DNA of 64,000 bases from an uncultured Flavobacteriaceae bacterium (GTDB lineage Bacteria; Bacteroidota; Bacteroidia; Flavobacteriales; Flavobacteriaceae): the NCBI GenBank assembly GCA_947494825.1, contig CANLWN010000002.1, forward strand, positions 434,001 through 498,000, in the 5' to 3' direction. Shown here in pieces: positions 27,027-36,688 of the stretch. Positions within the stretch are counted from its first letter, which is position 1, and every line of letters starts with the position of its first letter. The position numbers and the translations under genes are program-made. A model generated the notes under the pieces. It was given only the letters and a program-made list of their open reading frames with translations, had not been told where the DNA came from and searched no databases.

Positions 27027-28451
27027 CTATCGTACTAGGGAGAAGTGGGCCCGTTTGGTCGTGGCCACGATGATGCCATCCTGATCCTCGGAAAACTCTA
27101 CCCTGAACCAATAATCCGAAGAAGGAAGATCACGGCCATTAAAGGTGCCGTCCCACCCTATGGTGGTAGCATCCAGTTGTTTTAGTAGTTTTCCGTATCG
27201 ATCAAAAATGAAAACTACCGGATCGGTAAGCGTTTCAATACCTAGGATATTCCAGGCATCGTGAATACCATCGCCATTTGGTGTAAAGAATTTTGGGTAT
27301 CCCACAACCAAAAAAGGAATGGCCTCCGTTGTACCACAGCCATTTTTATCGTTGATGATTACGGTATTTTCCCCAGGCGGTATATCAAGGAAAACAGGGT
27401 CGTCCTGGAATTCGCCCCCATTAATGGCATATTCGTAGTCGCCGTCACCATCCACAACAATTTCCACATTGTTGTTGCTGATATCATCATCATCTACATT
27501 TCTATCCAGTATGGTGACCTCCTGCAATACTGGTATCCCGTAGAAGGTTATCAATACATCATCGGTCAGTATTACGCCAAAGATATCCTCAATGGTCACA
27601 AAATAGCGCCCGGAATTGGGGCTGGCTACGGCCAGTTCGGCACCAAAGGGACCCGTGCCCGTAAGGGTCTGGTCAATAGTGCCGTCATCATCAAAATCTA
27701 CCGACCAATCTACCCGAACAATGTCTGCACCGGCAGGGGAGCGCAGTGCGCTCAAAATAACATCGGGATCTCCTTCGCAGGCAATAATATCCAATCCCAA
27801 AAACTCATCCCGAAAGACACAATCCAAGGCTGTATTCTGATTGGTGTTTACCGAAGAACCGGTAAAGGTCAATGAAAAGGGCTCGGGGTCACCGTTAAAA
27901 TTCGTATTAAAGTTGTTGATCAGCAGGTAGTAAATCTCTCCCTGCACTACATCCAACCATTCGTCATAGGTGTTTTGACTTCCCACCAAAAAGGGTGCCC
28001 CTTCCTGTCCATTTTCAGGATTGACACCAATACCGGTAAAGGAGGTGTCATTTACTTCATAATTACACCGTATGGGTATCGCCGTACCATCGCCGATTTC
28101 CGCACAGGCAGAGGTAGGGCCGTAGGGACCGTAAAGCGCAAAATCCCATTCTGCCGTAAGCGAAAGGGCCTCGATATCAAAACCCAACTGCCCATCGGTT
28201 CCTGCTCGAAACACATACCAGGCCGTATTATTTTCAATGTTGGCAGAACTTATGCTTCCTTTTTCAAGACAACCGCTTTGCCTGACAAGGTTGGGATCAA
28301 AATCCTCAATGTCACCAAAACCATTGGTTTCTGAAATAATAGGTGCGTCGGCACAAACAGGGATGGCCGTTCTGCAATCCGGAGAGTTTTGCGCACTTAC
28401 TGCGTAGGAGAACAGCAATAGGCAAAACATAGCACAGATACGTGTTTGCAT
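27027..28451 (-). CDS. Secreted protein with T9SS type B (gliding-motility-associated) sorting domain
   Basis: 474 residues. A signal peptide (ends near SAQN) precedes an N-terminal domain starting DCRTAIPVCADAP, with conserved Trp/Asn/Cys positions and NTAWYVFRAG, shared with the next gene. A middle region contains Asp-rich, Ig-like segments. The C-terminal 85 residues are a type B CTD: YPKFFTPNGDGIHDAWNI, the VFIFDRYGKLLKQL strand and WDGTFNGRDLPSSDYWF. This tag directs export by the type IX system to the cell surface. The function of the cargo is unknown; adhesion or matrix roles are common. Confidence 0.88.
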   Translation of the reverse strand: MQTRICAMFCLLLFSYAVSAQNSPDCRTAIPVCADAPIISETNGFGDIEDFDPNLVRQSGCLEKGSISSANIENNTAWYVFRAGTDGQLGFDIEALSLTAEWDFALYGPYGPTSACAEIGDGTAIPIRCNYEVNDTSFTGIGVNPENGQEGAPFLVGSQNTYDEWLDVVQGEIYYLLINNFNTNFNGDPEPFSLTFTGSSVNTNQNTALDCVFRDEFLGLDIIACEGDPDVILSALRSPAGADIVRVDWSVDFDDDGTIDQTLTGTGPFGAELAVASPNSGRYFVTIEDIFGVILTDDVLITFYGIPVLQEVTILDRNVDDDDISNNNVEIVVDGDGDYEYAINGGEFQDDPVFLDIPPGENTVIINDKNGCGTTEAIPFLVVGYPKFFTPNGDGIHDAWNILGIETLTDPVVFIFDRYGKLLKQLDATTIGWDGTFNGRDLPSSDYWFRVEFSEDQDGIIVATTKRAHFSLVR

Positions 28452-28569
28452 AGAGTGATGGGGCTAATGTTATTCAAATAATCATAATAATAACTCCCCA
28501 GCCCTGGATTTAGTATATTTTCAACCCAGATTTTGTACAGTTTATCGATGAACGGACCACCGACCGTCT

Positions 28570-30372
28570 TTACCGTCGTAAAGAAAAGTGGTTATCCACA
28601 AATTTTGCGGTGATGTTCTGGCCTTCCAGGTTGGTATAGCTTAGTTTGAACCAATAATCGGAGGCTGGTAAACTCCTACCGTTAAAAGTGCCGTCCCAAC
28701 CCAGGCTATTTTGGTCCATTTGCCTGAGCAGCTTCCCATAGCGATCGTAAATAGACACCACAGGGTTTTCCAAGGTATTGATGCCCACTATGTGCCACGC
28801 ATCGTTCACCCCGTCGCCATTGGGGGTGAAAAATTTTGGAAAGCCCACCACTGTTATCGTTTCCGTATCCGTACCACATCCATTAAGATCGTTTATCGCG
28901 ACCATATGCGTGCCCTCGGTCACATTGGTAAAGGTAGGATCCGTTTGGTACGGACCATTATCCAGGCGATACTCGTATGCTCCGGCTCCTGCCGGAACCA
29001 CAGTGACCGTATTGTTATCCTCCAGATCGGTGATAATGACATCCATAATTTCAGGAATTTCGGAGATGACCACCTGCACAGCTCTGGTATTTTCACAGCT
29101 CAGGCCGGCCTGGTGGTTGGTGGCGGTAAGCGTATAGGTTCCCGGCTGCGAAACCGTAATACTGGCCGTAGTTTCCCCGGTATCCCACTGATAGGAAGTA
29201 CTGCCATTGGGTATGGCCGGTCCAATAGTGGTCATGGTATCCCCTTCGCATAAAAATACGGCTGTCGGAAAGTCCAGCACAGGCGTTTCTACCGTGGTCA
29301 GTTCAAACTGTCGGGAAGCATCAAAGCAGTTGGGATTGGCCACGGAAGAGACACGTACGTACAAGGTTTCCGTACCAGGGTTTATGGGATATAACCTGGG
29401 CAGGCCATTGACACCGTTGGCCGCATCGACGAGAGTGCTGTGATAGCTTACCATAAAAGTGTTGGGGTCCTGTGCTCCCAAGGCCTCAGCATCCTTTTGG
29501 GAGAGGTCATAGGTTCCAGCATCCGAACAGATTTCATCATGCGTCATCGGATGGGCGGTAGGTGTAGCCGTAAATGCTACCTGCACATCGCTGATTATCG
29601 TAGTTCCACCAGAAGTGGCCACCTCTACGCGATACAAAGCGGAGGTCGTGACCTGTAGTGTTGGGTTGTGTTCTCCGGTCAGTTGCTGGAAACCGCTCCC
29701 CAAATCCTGGTACCAATTATAGGATAGCGCTCCAGTAGTGGTGGCGTCCAGTACCACGTTCGCGTTATCACAGGCAGAAAGTGGAGGGCCCAAAAGATTA
29801 CTGATGATGGAGCAATCCAGTGCATCGTTGGGATTGGTAACAAATATGTTTCCCGAGAACTGAATGGAAAATCCCGAATTGTTATTGCTAAAATTGTTGA
29901 CCAAGAGGTAGTAATCTTCCCCTGGGGATACCTGCAGCCAATCCTCGTAAAGCACCGTGGTGGCTCCTGTAGGGTCTACCCCTACTCCCATAAAGGCCAT
30001 GCCATCGCTGTTATCAAAGAAATTGCACCGGACCGGATCTCCAAGGTTGTTACAGTCACTTGCACGATAAAGCGCAAAGTCCCAATCTTCGGAAGTATCA
30101 AAACCAATATTGAACCCCAGTTCCCCGGAAGCTGAAGTGCGGAACCGATACCAGGCCGAATTGGATTCTATGGCTCCGGAACCCGTCTGTTCCAAACATC
30201 CTGTTTGCAAGGCCCCGTTAAAGTCATCAGTACCCCATCCCTGTGTACCCCCATTTACCGGTGTGTTATTGCAAATAGGTACCGCATTGGCACAATCAGG
30301 TGCAACCTGGGCCAAGCTAGCGCGTATCCCCATTAAAAGGATAATCCATAAGACCAAACCATAATGCCTCAT
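28570..30372 (-). CDS. Secreted protein with T9SS type B sorting domain, paralogue of the downstream gene
   Basis: 600 residues. Signal peptide, then the same N-terminal domain as the neighbouring protein (DCANAVPICNNTPV, NSAWYRFRTS, EDYYLLVNNF), two or more Ig-like/PKD-like modules (residues 200-500), and a type B CTD (GFPKFFTPNGDGVNDAWHI, VSIYDRYGKLLRQM, WDGTFNGRSLPASDYWFKL). It differs from its 474-residue paralogue mainly by extra middle modules. The 118-bp gap between them and shared ends point to tandem duplication. Probably a surface protein; partner or ligand unknown. Confidence 0.88.
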   Translation of the reverse strand: MRHYGLVLWIILLMGIRASLAQVAPDCANAVPICNNTPVNGGTQGWGTDDFNGALQTGCLEQTGSGAIESNSAWYRFRTSASGELGFNIGFDTSEDWDFALYRASDCNNLGDPVRCNFFDNSDGMAFMGVGVDPTGATTVLYEDWLQVSPGEDYYLLVNNFSNNNSGFSIQFSGNIFVTNPNDALDCSIISNLLGPPLSACDNANVVLDATTTGALSYNWYQDLGSGFQQLTGEHNPTLQVTTSALYRVEVATSGGTTIISDVQVAFTATPTAHPMTHDEICSDAGTYDLSQKDAEALGAQDPNTFMVSYHSTLVDAANGVNGLPRLYPINPGTETLYVRVSSVANPNCFDASRQFELTTVETPVLDFPTAVFLCEGDTMTTIGPAIPNGSTSYQWDTGETTASITVSQPGTYTLTATNHQAGLSCENTRAVQVVISEIPEIMDVIITDLEDNNTVTVVPAGAGAYEYRLDNGPYQTDPTFTNVTEGTHMVAINDLNGCGTDTETITVVGFPKFFTPNGDGVNDAWHIVGINTLENPVVSIYDRYGKLLRQMDQNSLGWDGTFNGRSLPASDYWFKLSYTNLEGQNITAKFVDNHFSLRR

Positions 30373-30652
30373 AAGCAGGTGTATGTTGGGTAATATAAAA
30401 TTACAAGCTGTGCTACCTTAACACTAATTTATGTTGTGTAACACCCTAAACATGGTATTAAGTGCCATATTATGTATATCTTTGCTGTTCTTTTGGGCCT
30501 GATTTTCATGGAACGGAGGGTGTTGTATTTGTTGAAAGGACAGGCTCGAAAGTAGGATACAATTTGGAAGTTTGTAGTAGTGTTTATCCCGGTTGGTCGG
30601 GATTCATTATTTTTATATAATTATATCTTTTTTGATATACAAAAGTTGGCCT
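30373..30652. other. Intergenic region between divergent T9SS and folE genes
   Basis: 280 bp with no supported gene. It contains one match to the Bacteroidota -7 element on the plus strand (TATCTTTG, 30477-30484), about 170 bp ahead of folE and without a convincing -33 element. A 15-codon ORF begins at about 30509 (MERRVLYLLK) but has nothing to support it. Confidence 0.4.
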
Positions 30653-31333
30653 ATGAAATTGGATAGCACCATGGAAGAGCATTTTGAAGAGATTGGGAAC
30701 GGGCATGTTTCCTCCTCAGGTGAAACCCCCTTACGCAAGGATGCCTTTCTTCTAAGCGACGATGAAAAAATAGAACGCATCAAGGGCAGTGTAAAGGATA
30801 TTATGCTCACCCTTGGCCTTGATTTGGAGGATGATAGCTTAAACGGCACCCCCAATAGAGTGGCCAAAATGTTTGTCAAGGAAGTATTTGGAGGGCTGCA
30901 TCCGAAGCGGAAGCCTACCTCCTCCACCTTCAAGAACAAGTACAAGTACGGCGAGATGTTGGTGGAAAAAAACATCACCTTATATTCTACCTGTGAGCAC
31001 CACCTGCTACCCATAGTGGGCAAGGCTCATGTAGCTTACATTTCCAACGGTACGGTAGTAGGTCTTTCCAAAATGAACCGTATAGTGGATTATTATGCCA
31101 AAAGGCCACAGGTTCAGGAACGCTTAAACATGCAAATTGTAAAAGAACTCCAGGAAGTGCTGGGCACCAAGGATGTTGCCTGCGTCATTGATGCCAAACA
31201 CCTATGTGTGAATTCAAGGGGAATTCGGGACATTGAGAGCAGTACGGTGACGGCGGAGTATGGCGGCAAATTCAAGGAAGAAGCGGTACGGCGCGAATTT
31301 TTGGACTACATTAATCTAGATACCAATTTTTAA
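30653..31333 (+). CDS. folE: GTP cyclohydrolase I
   Basis: 226 residues from ATG 30653; the frame is open 20 codons further up, but that hydrophobic extension (HYFYIIISF) is not part of the family, so the ATG is preferred. Zinc ligands Cys114, His117 and Cys185 lie in STCEHHLLP and HLCVNSRG, with [20 protein letters not shown] between them. FolE makes dihydroneopterin triphosphate from GTP, the first step of folate and other pteridines. cysS follows after 14 bp. Confidence 0.94.
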   Translation: MKLDSTMEEHFEEIGNGHVSSSGETPLRKDAFLLSDDEKIERIKGSVKDIMLTLGLDLEDDSLNGTPNRVAKMFVKEVFGGLHPKRKPTSSTFKNKYKYGEMLVEKNITLYSTCEHHLLPIVGKAHVAYISNGTVVGLSKMNRIVDYYAKRPQVQERLNMQIVKELQEVLGTKDVACVIDAKHLCVNSRGIRDIESSTVTAEYGGKFKEEAVRREFLDYINLDTNF

Positions 31334-31347
31334 TTGCCTTGCCCAAA

Positions 31348-32829
31348 ATGCAACTGTATAAAGATCAGGCCTTAAAAGTTTACAATTCCCTTTCCGGCAA
31401 AAAAGAAGTGCTAAAACCTATAAATGAGGGTCATATAGGGATGTACGTTTGCGGTCCTACGGTCTACAGCAATGTACATTTAGGAAACTGCCGCACCTTT
31501 ATGTCCTTTGACATGATCTTTAGGTACCTAAAGCATTTGGGCTATAAAGTGCGTTATGTTCGGAACATAACCGATGCCGGCCACCTGGAGAACGATGCAG
31601 AGGACGGGGAGGATAAAATAGCCAAAAAAGCCCGACTGGAACAGTTGGAACCTATGGAAGTGGTACATCGCTATACGGTGGACTTCCATGATATTTTGAA
31701 TAAGTTCAACTTTTTGCACCCTAGTATAGAGCCCACGGCGACCGGACATATCATTGAGCAAATAGAAATTATCAAGGATATTCTGGACAAAGGGTATGCC
31801 TATGAAAAAAACGGCTCCGTCTATTTTGATGTAAAAAAGTTCAACGAGGCATACGAGTACGGCAAATTGAGTGGCAGAAAACTGGAGGACATGATCGCCA
31901 ATACCCGCGAACTGGCCGCCCAGGACGAAAAAAAGAACCCACAGGATTTTGCCCTATGGAAAAAGGCCGAGCCACAGCACATTATGCGCTGGCCTTCCCC
32001 TTGGGGCGACGGCTTTCCCGGATGGCATTTGGAATGTACCGCCATGAGCACCAAATACCTGGGAGAAAGATTTGATATCCACGGAGGGGGAATGGACCTG
32101 AAATTTCCGCATCACGAATGCGAGATTGCGCAGGCCGAAGCCAGCAATGGCCATGCCCCGGTCAACTATTGGTTGCATGCCAATATGCTTACCCTAAACG
32201 GTAAAAAAATGGCCAAATCCACCGGGAACAATATCTTGCCGTTGGAAATATTTTCAGGGGAAAATAAAATTCTCAGCAAGGCCTTTGCGCCTGCAGTGGT
32301 CCGTTTTTTTATGATGCAGGCCCACTATACCAGTATTCTGGACCTCAGCAACGATGCCTTATTGGCCTCCGAAAAAGGGTACAACAAACTGATGGAGGCT
32401 ATGGATGCATTGCCCCATCTGGAGACCCATGCCGTTTCCAGTTTTGATGTAGCCGCATGGAAACAGCAGTGTTATACGGCCATGAACGATGATTTTAATA
32501 CGCCCACCCTCATCGCCAATCTGTTTGAGGCGGTAAAGCACATTAACCTGATCAAAGAGGGGAAGGAAACCCTTACCGCAGAGGACAAAAATCTTCTGCA
32601 AAGGACGCTGCACGATTTTGTGTTCGATGTACTGGGGCTGGAGGGGAAAAACGGTGCGGAATCTGGTACGGATAAATTGTCCGAAGTAATCACCCTATTG
32701 ATAGAATTGCGCAACGAGGCCCGGGCCAACAAGGATTTTGCCACTTCCGATAAAATACGGGACCAATTGGCCGGTATGGGCATTCAGTTAAAAGATGGCA
32801 AGGAGGGCACCACCTTTAGCCTTTCATAA
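31348..32829 (+). CDS. cysS: Cysteinyl-tRNA synthetase
   Basis: 493 residues from ATG 31348; a TTG three codons earlier is also possible. Class I motifs are clear: zinc Cys35 in [14 protein letters not shown] (HIGH-like HLGN at 44-47), the GWHLECTAM zinc region, and KKMAKSTGN as the KMSKS loop. The C-terminal half is the helical anticodon region. It charges tRNA-Cys. It is probably co-transcribed with folE. Confidence 0.96.
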   Translation: MQLYKDQALKVYNSLSGKKEVLKPINEGHIGMYVCGPTVYSNVHLGNCRTFMSFDMIFRYLKHLGYKVRYVRNITDAGHLENDAEDGEDKIAKKARLEQLEPMEVVHRYTVDFHDILNKFNFLHPSIEPTATGHIIEQIEIIKDILDKGYAYEKNGSVYFDVKKFNEAYEYGKLSGRKLEDMIANTRELAAQDEKKNPQDFALWKKAEPQHIMRWPSPWGDGFPGWHLECTAMSTKYLGERFDIHGGGMDLKFPHHECEIAQAEASNGHAPVNYWLHANMLTLNGKKMAKSTGNNILPLEIFSGENKILSKAFAPAVVRFFMMQAHYTSILDLSNDALLASEKGYNKLMEAMDALPHLETHAVSSFDVAAWKQQCYTAMNDDFNTPTLIANLFEAVKHINLIKEGKETLTAEDKNLLQRTLHDFVFDVLGLEGKNGAESGTDKLSEVITLLIELRNEARANKDFATSDKIRDQLAGMGIQLKDGKEGTTFSLS

Positions 32830-32894
32830 TTAGTTGATACCGCTTGGGTCCCCTTTGGACCACTTAGGCGCCAAGGGAAAATGTTTTGTTTAGG

Positions 32895-33116
32895 ATGAAG
32901 AAGATACTCATAGCTCCCTTTGTACTTTTGGTAAAATTTTATCAAAATTTTATTTCGCCCCTTACCCCGGCAAGTTGCAGGTATACCCCTACCTGCTCCC
33001 AATATACCCTGGAGGCCCTCAAAAAACATGGACTGTTCAAAGGCGGGTGGCTCGCTGTTAAGCGTATTTTCAGCTGTAACCCCTGGGGCGGAAAGGGATA
33101 CGATCCAGTGCCCTAA
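32895..33116 (+). CDS. yidD: Membrane protein insertion efficiency factor YidD
   Basis: 73 residues from ATG 32895 (a TTG three codons upstream is less likely). The YidD signature is complete: [29 protein letters not shown] and [18 protein letters not shown], with three conserved cysteines. The protein is a small amphipathic helper at the inner membrane for YidC-dependent insertion. Confidence 0.94.
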   Translation: MKKILIAPFVLLVKFYQNFISPLTPASCRYTPTCSQYTLEALKKHGLFKGGWLAVKRIFSCNPWGGKGYDPVP

Positions 33117-33229
33117 CACAGCTCACAGGACCCGCTGACACCCTGACCCATAAATTCACAACACAAGTGCAGAAATACGCTTTACTAACCTAGTATTTAC
33201 TTATATTAGTCCCTTCAAAATAAAAACAA

Positions 33230-34198
33230 ATGCATTTTTTAAGTTTTATCTGGAATCCCAATGAAACACTCTTCAAAATTGGGGTATTGCAAATAAAATA
33301 TTACAACCTTCTCTGGATCGTTGCTTTCGCCCTGGGCTGGTACATTATGAAACGTATCTTTCTAAACGAGAAAAAATCCATGGACCAATTGGATTCCCTG
33401 TTCATTTACACCGTTCTGGCCACCATGTTGGGCGCCCGCCTGGGCCATGTTTTCTTCTACGATTGGGCCTACTATAAGGATCATCTACTGGAAATACTGT
33501 TGCCCATACGCGAAAGTGCGGGCGAATCGCTCTTCGGCATTATCAACGGCTATGAATTTACCGGCTTCACCGGCTTGGCCAGCCACGGTGCCGCCATTGG
33601 CGTTATCCTGGCCATGTACCTCTATACCAAGAAATATCCGGATTTCAAGATCCTGGGCATCTTGGACCGTGTGGTCATTCCCGTGTCCATTGGGGCCTTT
33701 TGTGTGCGCCTGGGAAATTTTTTCAATTCGGAGATTGTAGGAGAAAAGGTGGATGAGTCCTTTGTCTTTGCCACCAAGTTTATACGAAATCACATCAGTC
33801 CGTCAGAGGCCCTGTCCCTGACCAAGGAAAAAACGGTAAACGCCGCCTATGATCTAATTGCGACCTCGCCGAAATTTTCCAACGCATTGGAAAGCGTCCC
33901 GTATAGGCACCCGGCGCAATTGTACGAAGGAATCGCCTATATCTTTGTCTTCTTGATCCTAAATTACCTGTATTGGAAGACCGATAAAAAGAACAAGCTG
34001 GGCTATCTTTTTGGCCTCTTTTTGGTACTGTTATGGACCATCCGCTTTTTTGTGGAGTTCGTCAAGAAAAGTCAGGGCGGGTTCGAGGAGTCCCTGGGCC
34101 TCTTATCCACGGGTCAATGGCTCAGTATTCCCTTTATTTTGATCGGGCTGTACTTTATGTTCAGGCCCAACAGGAAAACCGAAAGTACGGCCAAATGA
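33230..34198 (+). CDS. lgt: Phosphatidylglycerol-prolipoprotein diacylglyceryl transferase
   Basis: 322 residues with seven membrane helices. YYNLLWIVAFALGWYI is the first helix, followed by the GARLGHVFFYDW loop, LASHGAAIGV, and the Lgt signature VRLGNFFNSEIVG; RHPAQLYEG follows. It adds diacylglycerol to the cysteine of prolipoproteins such as the many encoded in this window. The stop overlaps the start of the next gene, which is itself a lipoprotein. Confidence 0.95.
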   Translation: MHFLSFIWNPNETLFKIGVLQIKYYNLLWIVAFALGWYIMKRIFLNEKKSMDQLDSLFIYTVLATMLGARLGHVFFYDWAYYKDHLLEILLPIRESAGESLFGIINGYEFTGFTGLASHGAAIGVILAMYLYTKKYPDFKILGILDRVVIPVSIGAFCVRLGNFFNSEIVGEKVDESFVFATKFIRNHISPSEALSLTKEKTVNAAYDLIATSPKFSNALESVPYRHPAQLYEGIAYIFVFLILNYLYWKTDKKNKLGYLFGLFLVLLWTIRFFVEFVKKSQGGFEESLGLLSTGQWLSIPFILIGLYFMFRPNRKTESTAK

Positions 34199-34680
34199 AG
34201 TATCTAAAACTTGGTGCACGGCTATTGCTGGCTCTACTGGTCTTTTCCTGCAAGGAGGAACCCAAAAAAGTAATCAAGACCGCACCTATTGCCTTTACCA
34301 AGGAAGGGGAACTTACGGTATATAAAGCGGAAACCGATTCGGTACGGACGCGCTTTGATATAGAGATCGCAGAGACCGACTATGAGACCCAGACCGGTCT
34401 TATGTACCGCACTTCCATGGGCGAAAAGGAAGCCATGCTTTTTATTTTTCCCGATGTGGCCATGCACTCCTTTTATATGAAGAATACCGAAATCGCCTTG
34501 GATCTTGTCTTTATTGATGAGCAGCTGCGTATCGCCAGTTTTCAACAAAACGCCCTGCCCTTGGATGAAACCGGCCTGTCTTCCCAAGTCCCCGTACAAT
34601 ACGTTTTGGAGATCAATGCCGGGCTTGTGGAGAAGTGGCAAATGGAAATTGGGGACCGACTGGAATTTGTACGTCAGTAA
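34195..34680 (+). CDS. DUF192 lipoprotein
   Basis: 161 residues from ATG 34195, which overlaps the lgt stop as ATGA; a longer frame upstream lies inside lgt and is not used. A lipoprotein signal ends at Cys19 (LVFSC). The DUF192 domain spans about 60-160: TGLMYRTSMGEKEAMLFIF, FYMKNTEIALDLVFID and VLEINAGLVEKW. The fold is known but the molecular role is not. The translational overlap suggests tight coupling with lgt. Confidence 0.87.
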   Translation: MKYLKLGARLLLALLVFSCKEEPKKVIKTAPIAFTKEGELTVYKAETDSVRTRFDIEIAETDYETQTGLMYRTSMGEKEAMLFIFPDVAMHSFYMKNTEIALDLVFIDEQLRIASFQQNALPLDETGLSSQVPVQYVLEINAGLVEKWQMEIGDRLEFVRQ

Positions 34681-34694
34681 CAAAATTTACATCG

Positions 34695-35216
34695 ATGGAC
34701 TATCTCCTGGAAGGTGAAACCACCCAGCGCCTGTCGTTTAGAAAGCTCCTCAAGACCGATTTTGGCGAATGGCTCCCCTTTCATCAGGACAAGCGCAGTT
34801 CGCAATTTTGGGAAGGCCTGCCAGAAAATCCTGAGGAAGCTTGTACACAACAGTTTGATCGGACGTTTGAACGGTACGAAAAGGGCCTGGGCGGTATGAA
34901 CGCCCTAGTCCTAAAATCCAGCGGAAAATTGGTCGGACTCTGTGGCCTTTTGGTGCAAGAAGTAGATCAACGACGGGAACTGGAAATTGGCTACTCCATC
35001 CTTCCCGGGTACTGGAAACAGGGCTATGCCTCGGAGGCTGCCCTTAAATGCAAAAACTTTGCCTTTGCCCGTGGTCTTGCCGATTCGCTGATCTCTATTA
35101 TTCAAGTAGACAATATTCCCTCCCAGAAAGTGGCCAAGCAGCTGGGCATGCAGCTGGACACGACCACGGTATACCGAGACAATCCTGTACATATTTTTAG
35201 GGTTTATCCCCAATAA
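34695..35216 (+). CDS. GNAT-family N-acetyltransferase
   Basis: 173 residues from ATG 34695; the 20-codon extension in the same frame overlaps the DUF192 gene and is not needed. The layout fits the RimJ/RimL-type GNAT fold: TQRLSFRKLLKTDF at the start, ELEIGYSILPGYWKQGYASE with the acetyl-CoA-binding loop, and VDNIPSQKVAKQLGM near the end. It may acetylate a protein N-terminus or a small amine; the substrate is not predictable. Confidence 0.88.
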   Translation: MDYLLEGETTQRLSFRKLLKTDFGEWLPFHQDKRSSQFWEGLPENPEEACTQQFDRTFERYEKGLGGMNALVLKSSGKLVGLCGLLVQEVDQRRELEIGYSILPGYWKQGYASEAALKCKNFAFARGLADSLISIIQVDNIPSQKVAKQLGMQLDTTTVYRDNPVHIFRVYPQ

Positions 35217-35250
35217 TCCATATTTTTCCCAACTACATAACCGCAACGCC

Positions 35251-36495
35251 GTGGGGCAAAGACAACACTGGGCCATTTTTATCAATAACCGATCGGACAA
35301 GGGGTTTGCCGTTGATCTGCTCATGCGCGGAACCGACCATGATCTTTTTACCGATCTACAGGGCCAACGGGGCGCACTTTTCTCCAAACTGGAATTGAAC
35401 CGATTTATGGACGAGGAGGAACGGCACGATAAAAAAATAATTACCAAAGGCGTTGCCCAGAGCCTAAAATCCATGTCCAGTGGTGAGCAAAAAAAAGCAT
35501 TGCTGAAACACCTGTTGAAAACGCAGCCCGATTTTCTTATCCTGGACAATCCCTTTGACAATCTGGATACGGAGACACAGGCCGATCTGGTCAAAAGACT
35601 ACAGACCATTTCTGAACATACTCCCCTAGTGCAGATCGTAAGCAGAAGCCATGACCTCTTGCCGTTTATCACCCAGTTCGTGGAGCTGGAAGGACGCTCC
35701 CTACGCCGGGTCCGTACCAGGAACCCCTTTGGCGCGGCATCTGACAAAACCAACACCTCCTTTACCGCACCTATACCACCACCATTGGTGCTTTTTTCCT
35801 TTGACGGAGAAGCGTTGATCGCCTTTAAGAACGTATCCGTTCAGTACGGGGACAGACCTATACTCCGGGATATCAATTGGCAGATCGGGCCGGGGGAATT
35901 TTGGCAGCTCATTGGCAAGAACGGAAGTGGAAAAACCACCCTATTGTCCATGATCACCGGTGAAAATAGTAAGGGCTACGGCCAGGAGCTTTATATTTTT
36001 GGCCAGAAAAAGGGCAGTGGCGAAAGCATTTGGGACATCAAAAAGCGCATTGGTTACTTTACCCCGGCCATGACGGACAAGTTTACGGGCTACCACAGCT
36101 TGGAACATATGTTGATCTCGGGACTGCATGACTCCGTGGGCCTTTACGTGAAGCCCAGCGAAGCCGAGTTAAGGCTTGCCAAGGAATGGCTGCAACTCAT
36201 CGGCCTATGGGAACTGAAGGACACCTATTTTCATGAAATGTCCATGGGAAACCAGCGTTTGCTCATGACCGTACGGGCCATGATCAAACACCCGCTCTTG
36301 CTTATTTTGGATGAACCTACGGCCGGACTGGATGATACAAGTGCCGCACTTTTTGTGGCCTTGGTCAACAAAATAGCCAAGGAGAGCAGCACTGCAATCG
36401 TTTTTGTTTCGCACCGTAAGGAAAAAGGATTGGAACCCCAGTTTATCTACGCCCTTACCATGCACGAATCCGGTTCTATCGGGAAGATGCTGTAG
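35251..36495 (+). CDS. Double ABC ATPase, ModF/PhrA-like, with degenerate N-terminal half
   Basis: 414 residues; GTG 35251 is the best start (HWAIFINN follows). Half 1 lacks a Walker A but keeps a signature-like SMSSGEQKK and a Walker B-like FLILDNPFDNLD in which the catalytic Glu is Asn. Half 2 has Walker A GKNGSGKTT, Walker B LLILDEPTAGLDD and the switch His in FVSHRKEK, but its signature is MSMGNQ, not LSGGQ. No membrane domain is present, as in ModF-like soluble double ATPases. The function is unclear; one active and one dead ATP site are likely. Confidence 0.8.
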   Translation: MGQRQHWAIFINNRSDKGFAVDLLMRGTDHDLFTDLQGQRGALFSKLELNRFMDEEERHDKKIITKGVAQSLKSMSSGEQKKALLKHLLKTQPDFLILDNPFDNLDTETQADLVKRLQTISEHTPLVQIVSRSHDLLPFITQFVELEGRSLRRVRTRNPFGAASDKTNTSFTAPIPPPLVLFSFDGEALIAFKNVSVQYGDRPILRDINWQIGPGEFWQLIGKNGSGKTTLLSMITGENSKGYGQELYIFGQKKGSGESIWDIKKRIGYFTPAMTDKFTGYHSLEHMLISGLHDSVGLYVKPSEAELRLAKEWLQLIGLWELKDTYFHEMSMGNQRLLMTVRAMIKHPLLLILDEPTAGLDDTSAALFVALVNKIAKESSTAIVFVSHRKEKGLEPQFIYALTMHESGSIGKML

Positions 36496-36515
36496 TTTTG
36501 GAAATTCATCGCAGG

Positions 36516-36590
36516 TGTCACATCGAGCGCAGTCGAGATGTAATAAAAAAGAGGACTCCACAAGAGTTCTCGACTGCGCTCGAACTGACA
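36516..36590. repeat. REPIN-like inverted repeat, family 1, copy 1
   Basis: 75 bp. The left arm (CACATCGAGCGCAGTCGAGA) and right arm (TCTCGACTGCGCTCGAACTG) are imperfect inverted copies around an A/T-rich centre, with outer TGTCA/TGACA ends. A second copy lies at 41428-41501. Confidence 0.8.
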
Positions 36591-36639
36591 GCTTTGGTCC
36601 CATGGACACGCTGCACAAAGGGGTACTAACGCTACCATA

Positions 36640-36668
36640 AAAAAAAGCCCCGGTTCGGGGCTCTTTTC
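36640..36668. terminator. Terminator of secDF (and of the ABC gene in the other direction)
   Basis: Stem AGCCCCG/CGGGGCT with a 3-nt loop, flanked by A and T runs (36641-36646 and 36664-36667), 20-50 bp beyond the secDF stop. Confidence 0.8.
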
Positions 36669-36688
36669 AGGTTCGCAATTGCTTTTTC

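Noticed and set aside
30509-30556. 15-codon leader peptide before folE
   Set aside because: It is too short to judge, has no codon pattern of an attenuator and is about 100 bp from folE.
34033-34194. N-terminal extension of the DUF192 protein inside lgt
   Set aside because: The extension is encoded within lgt in another frame and precedes a good lipoprotein signal at 34195, which has ATGA coupling to lgt.
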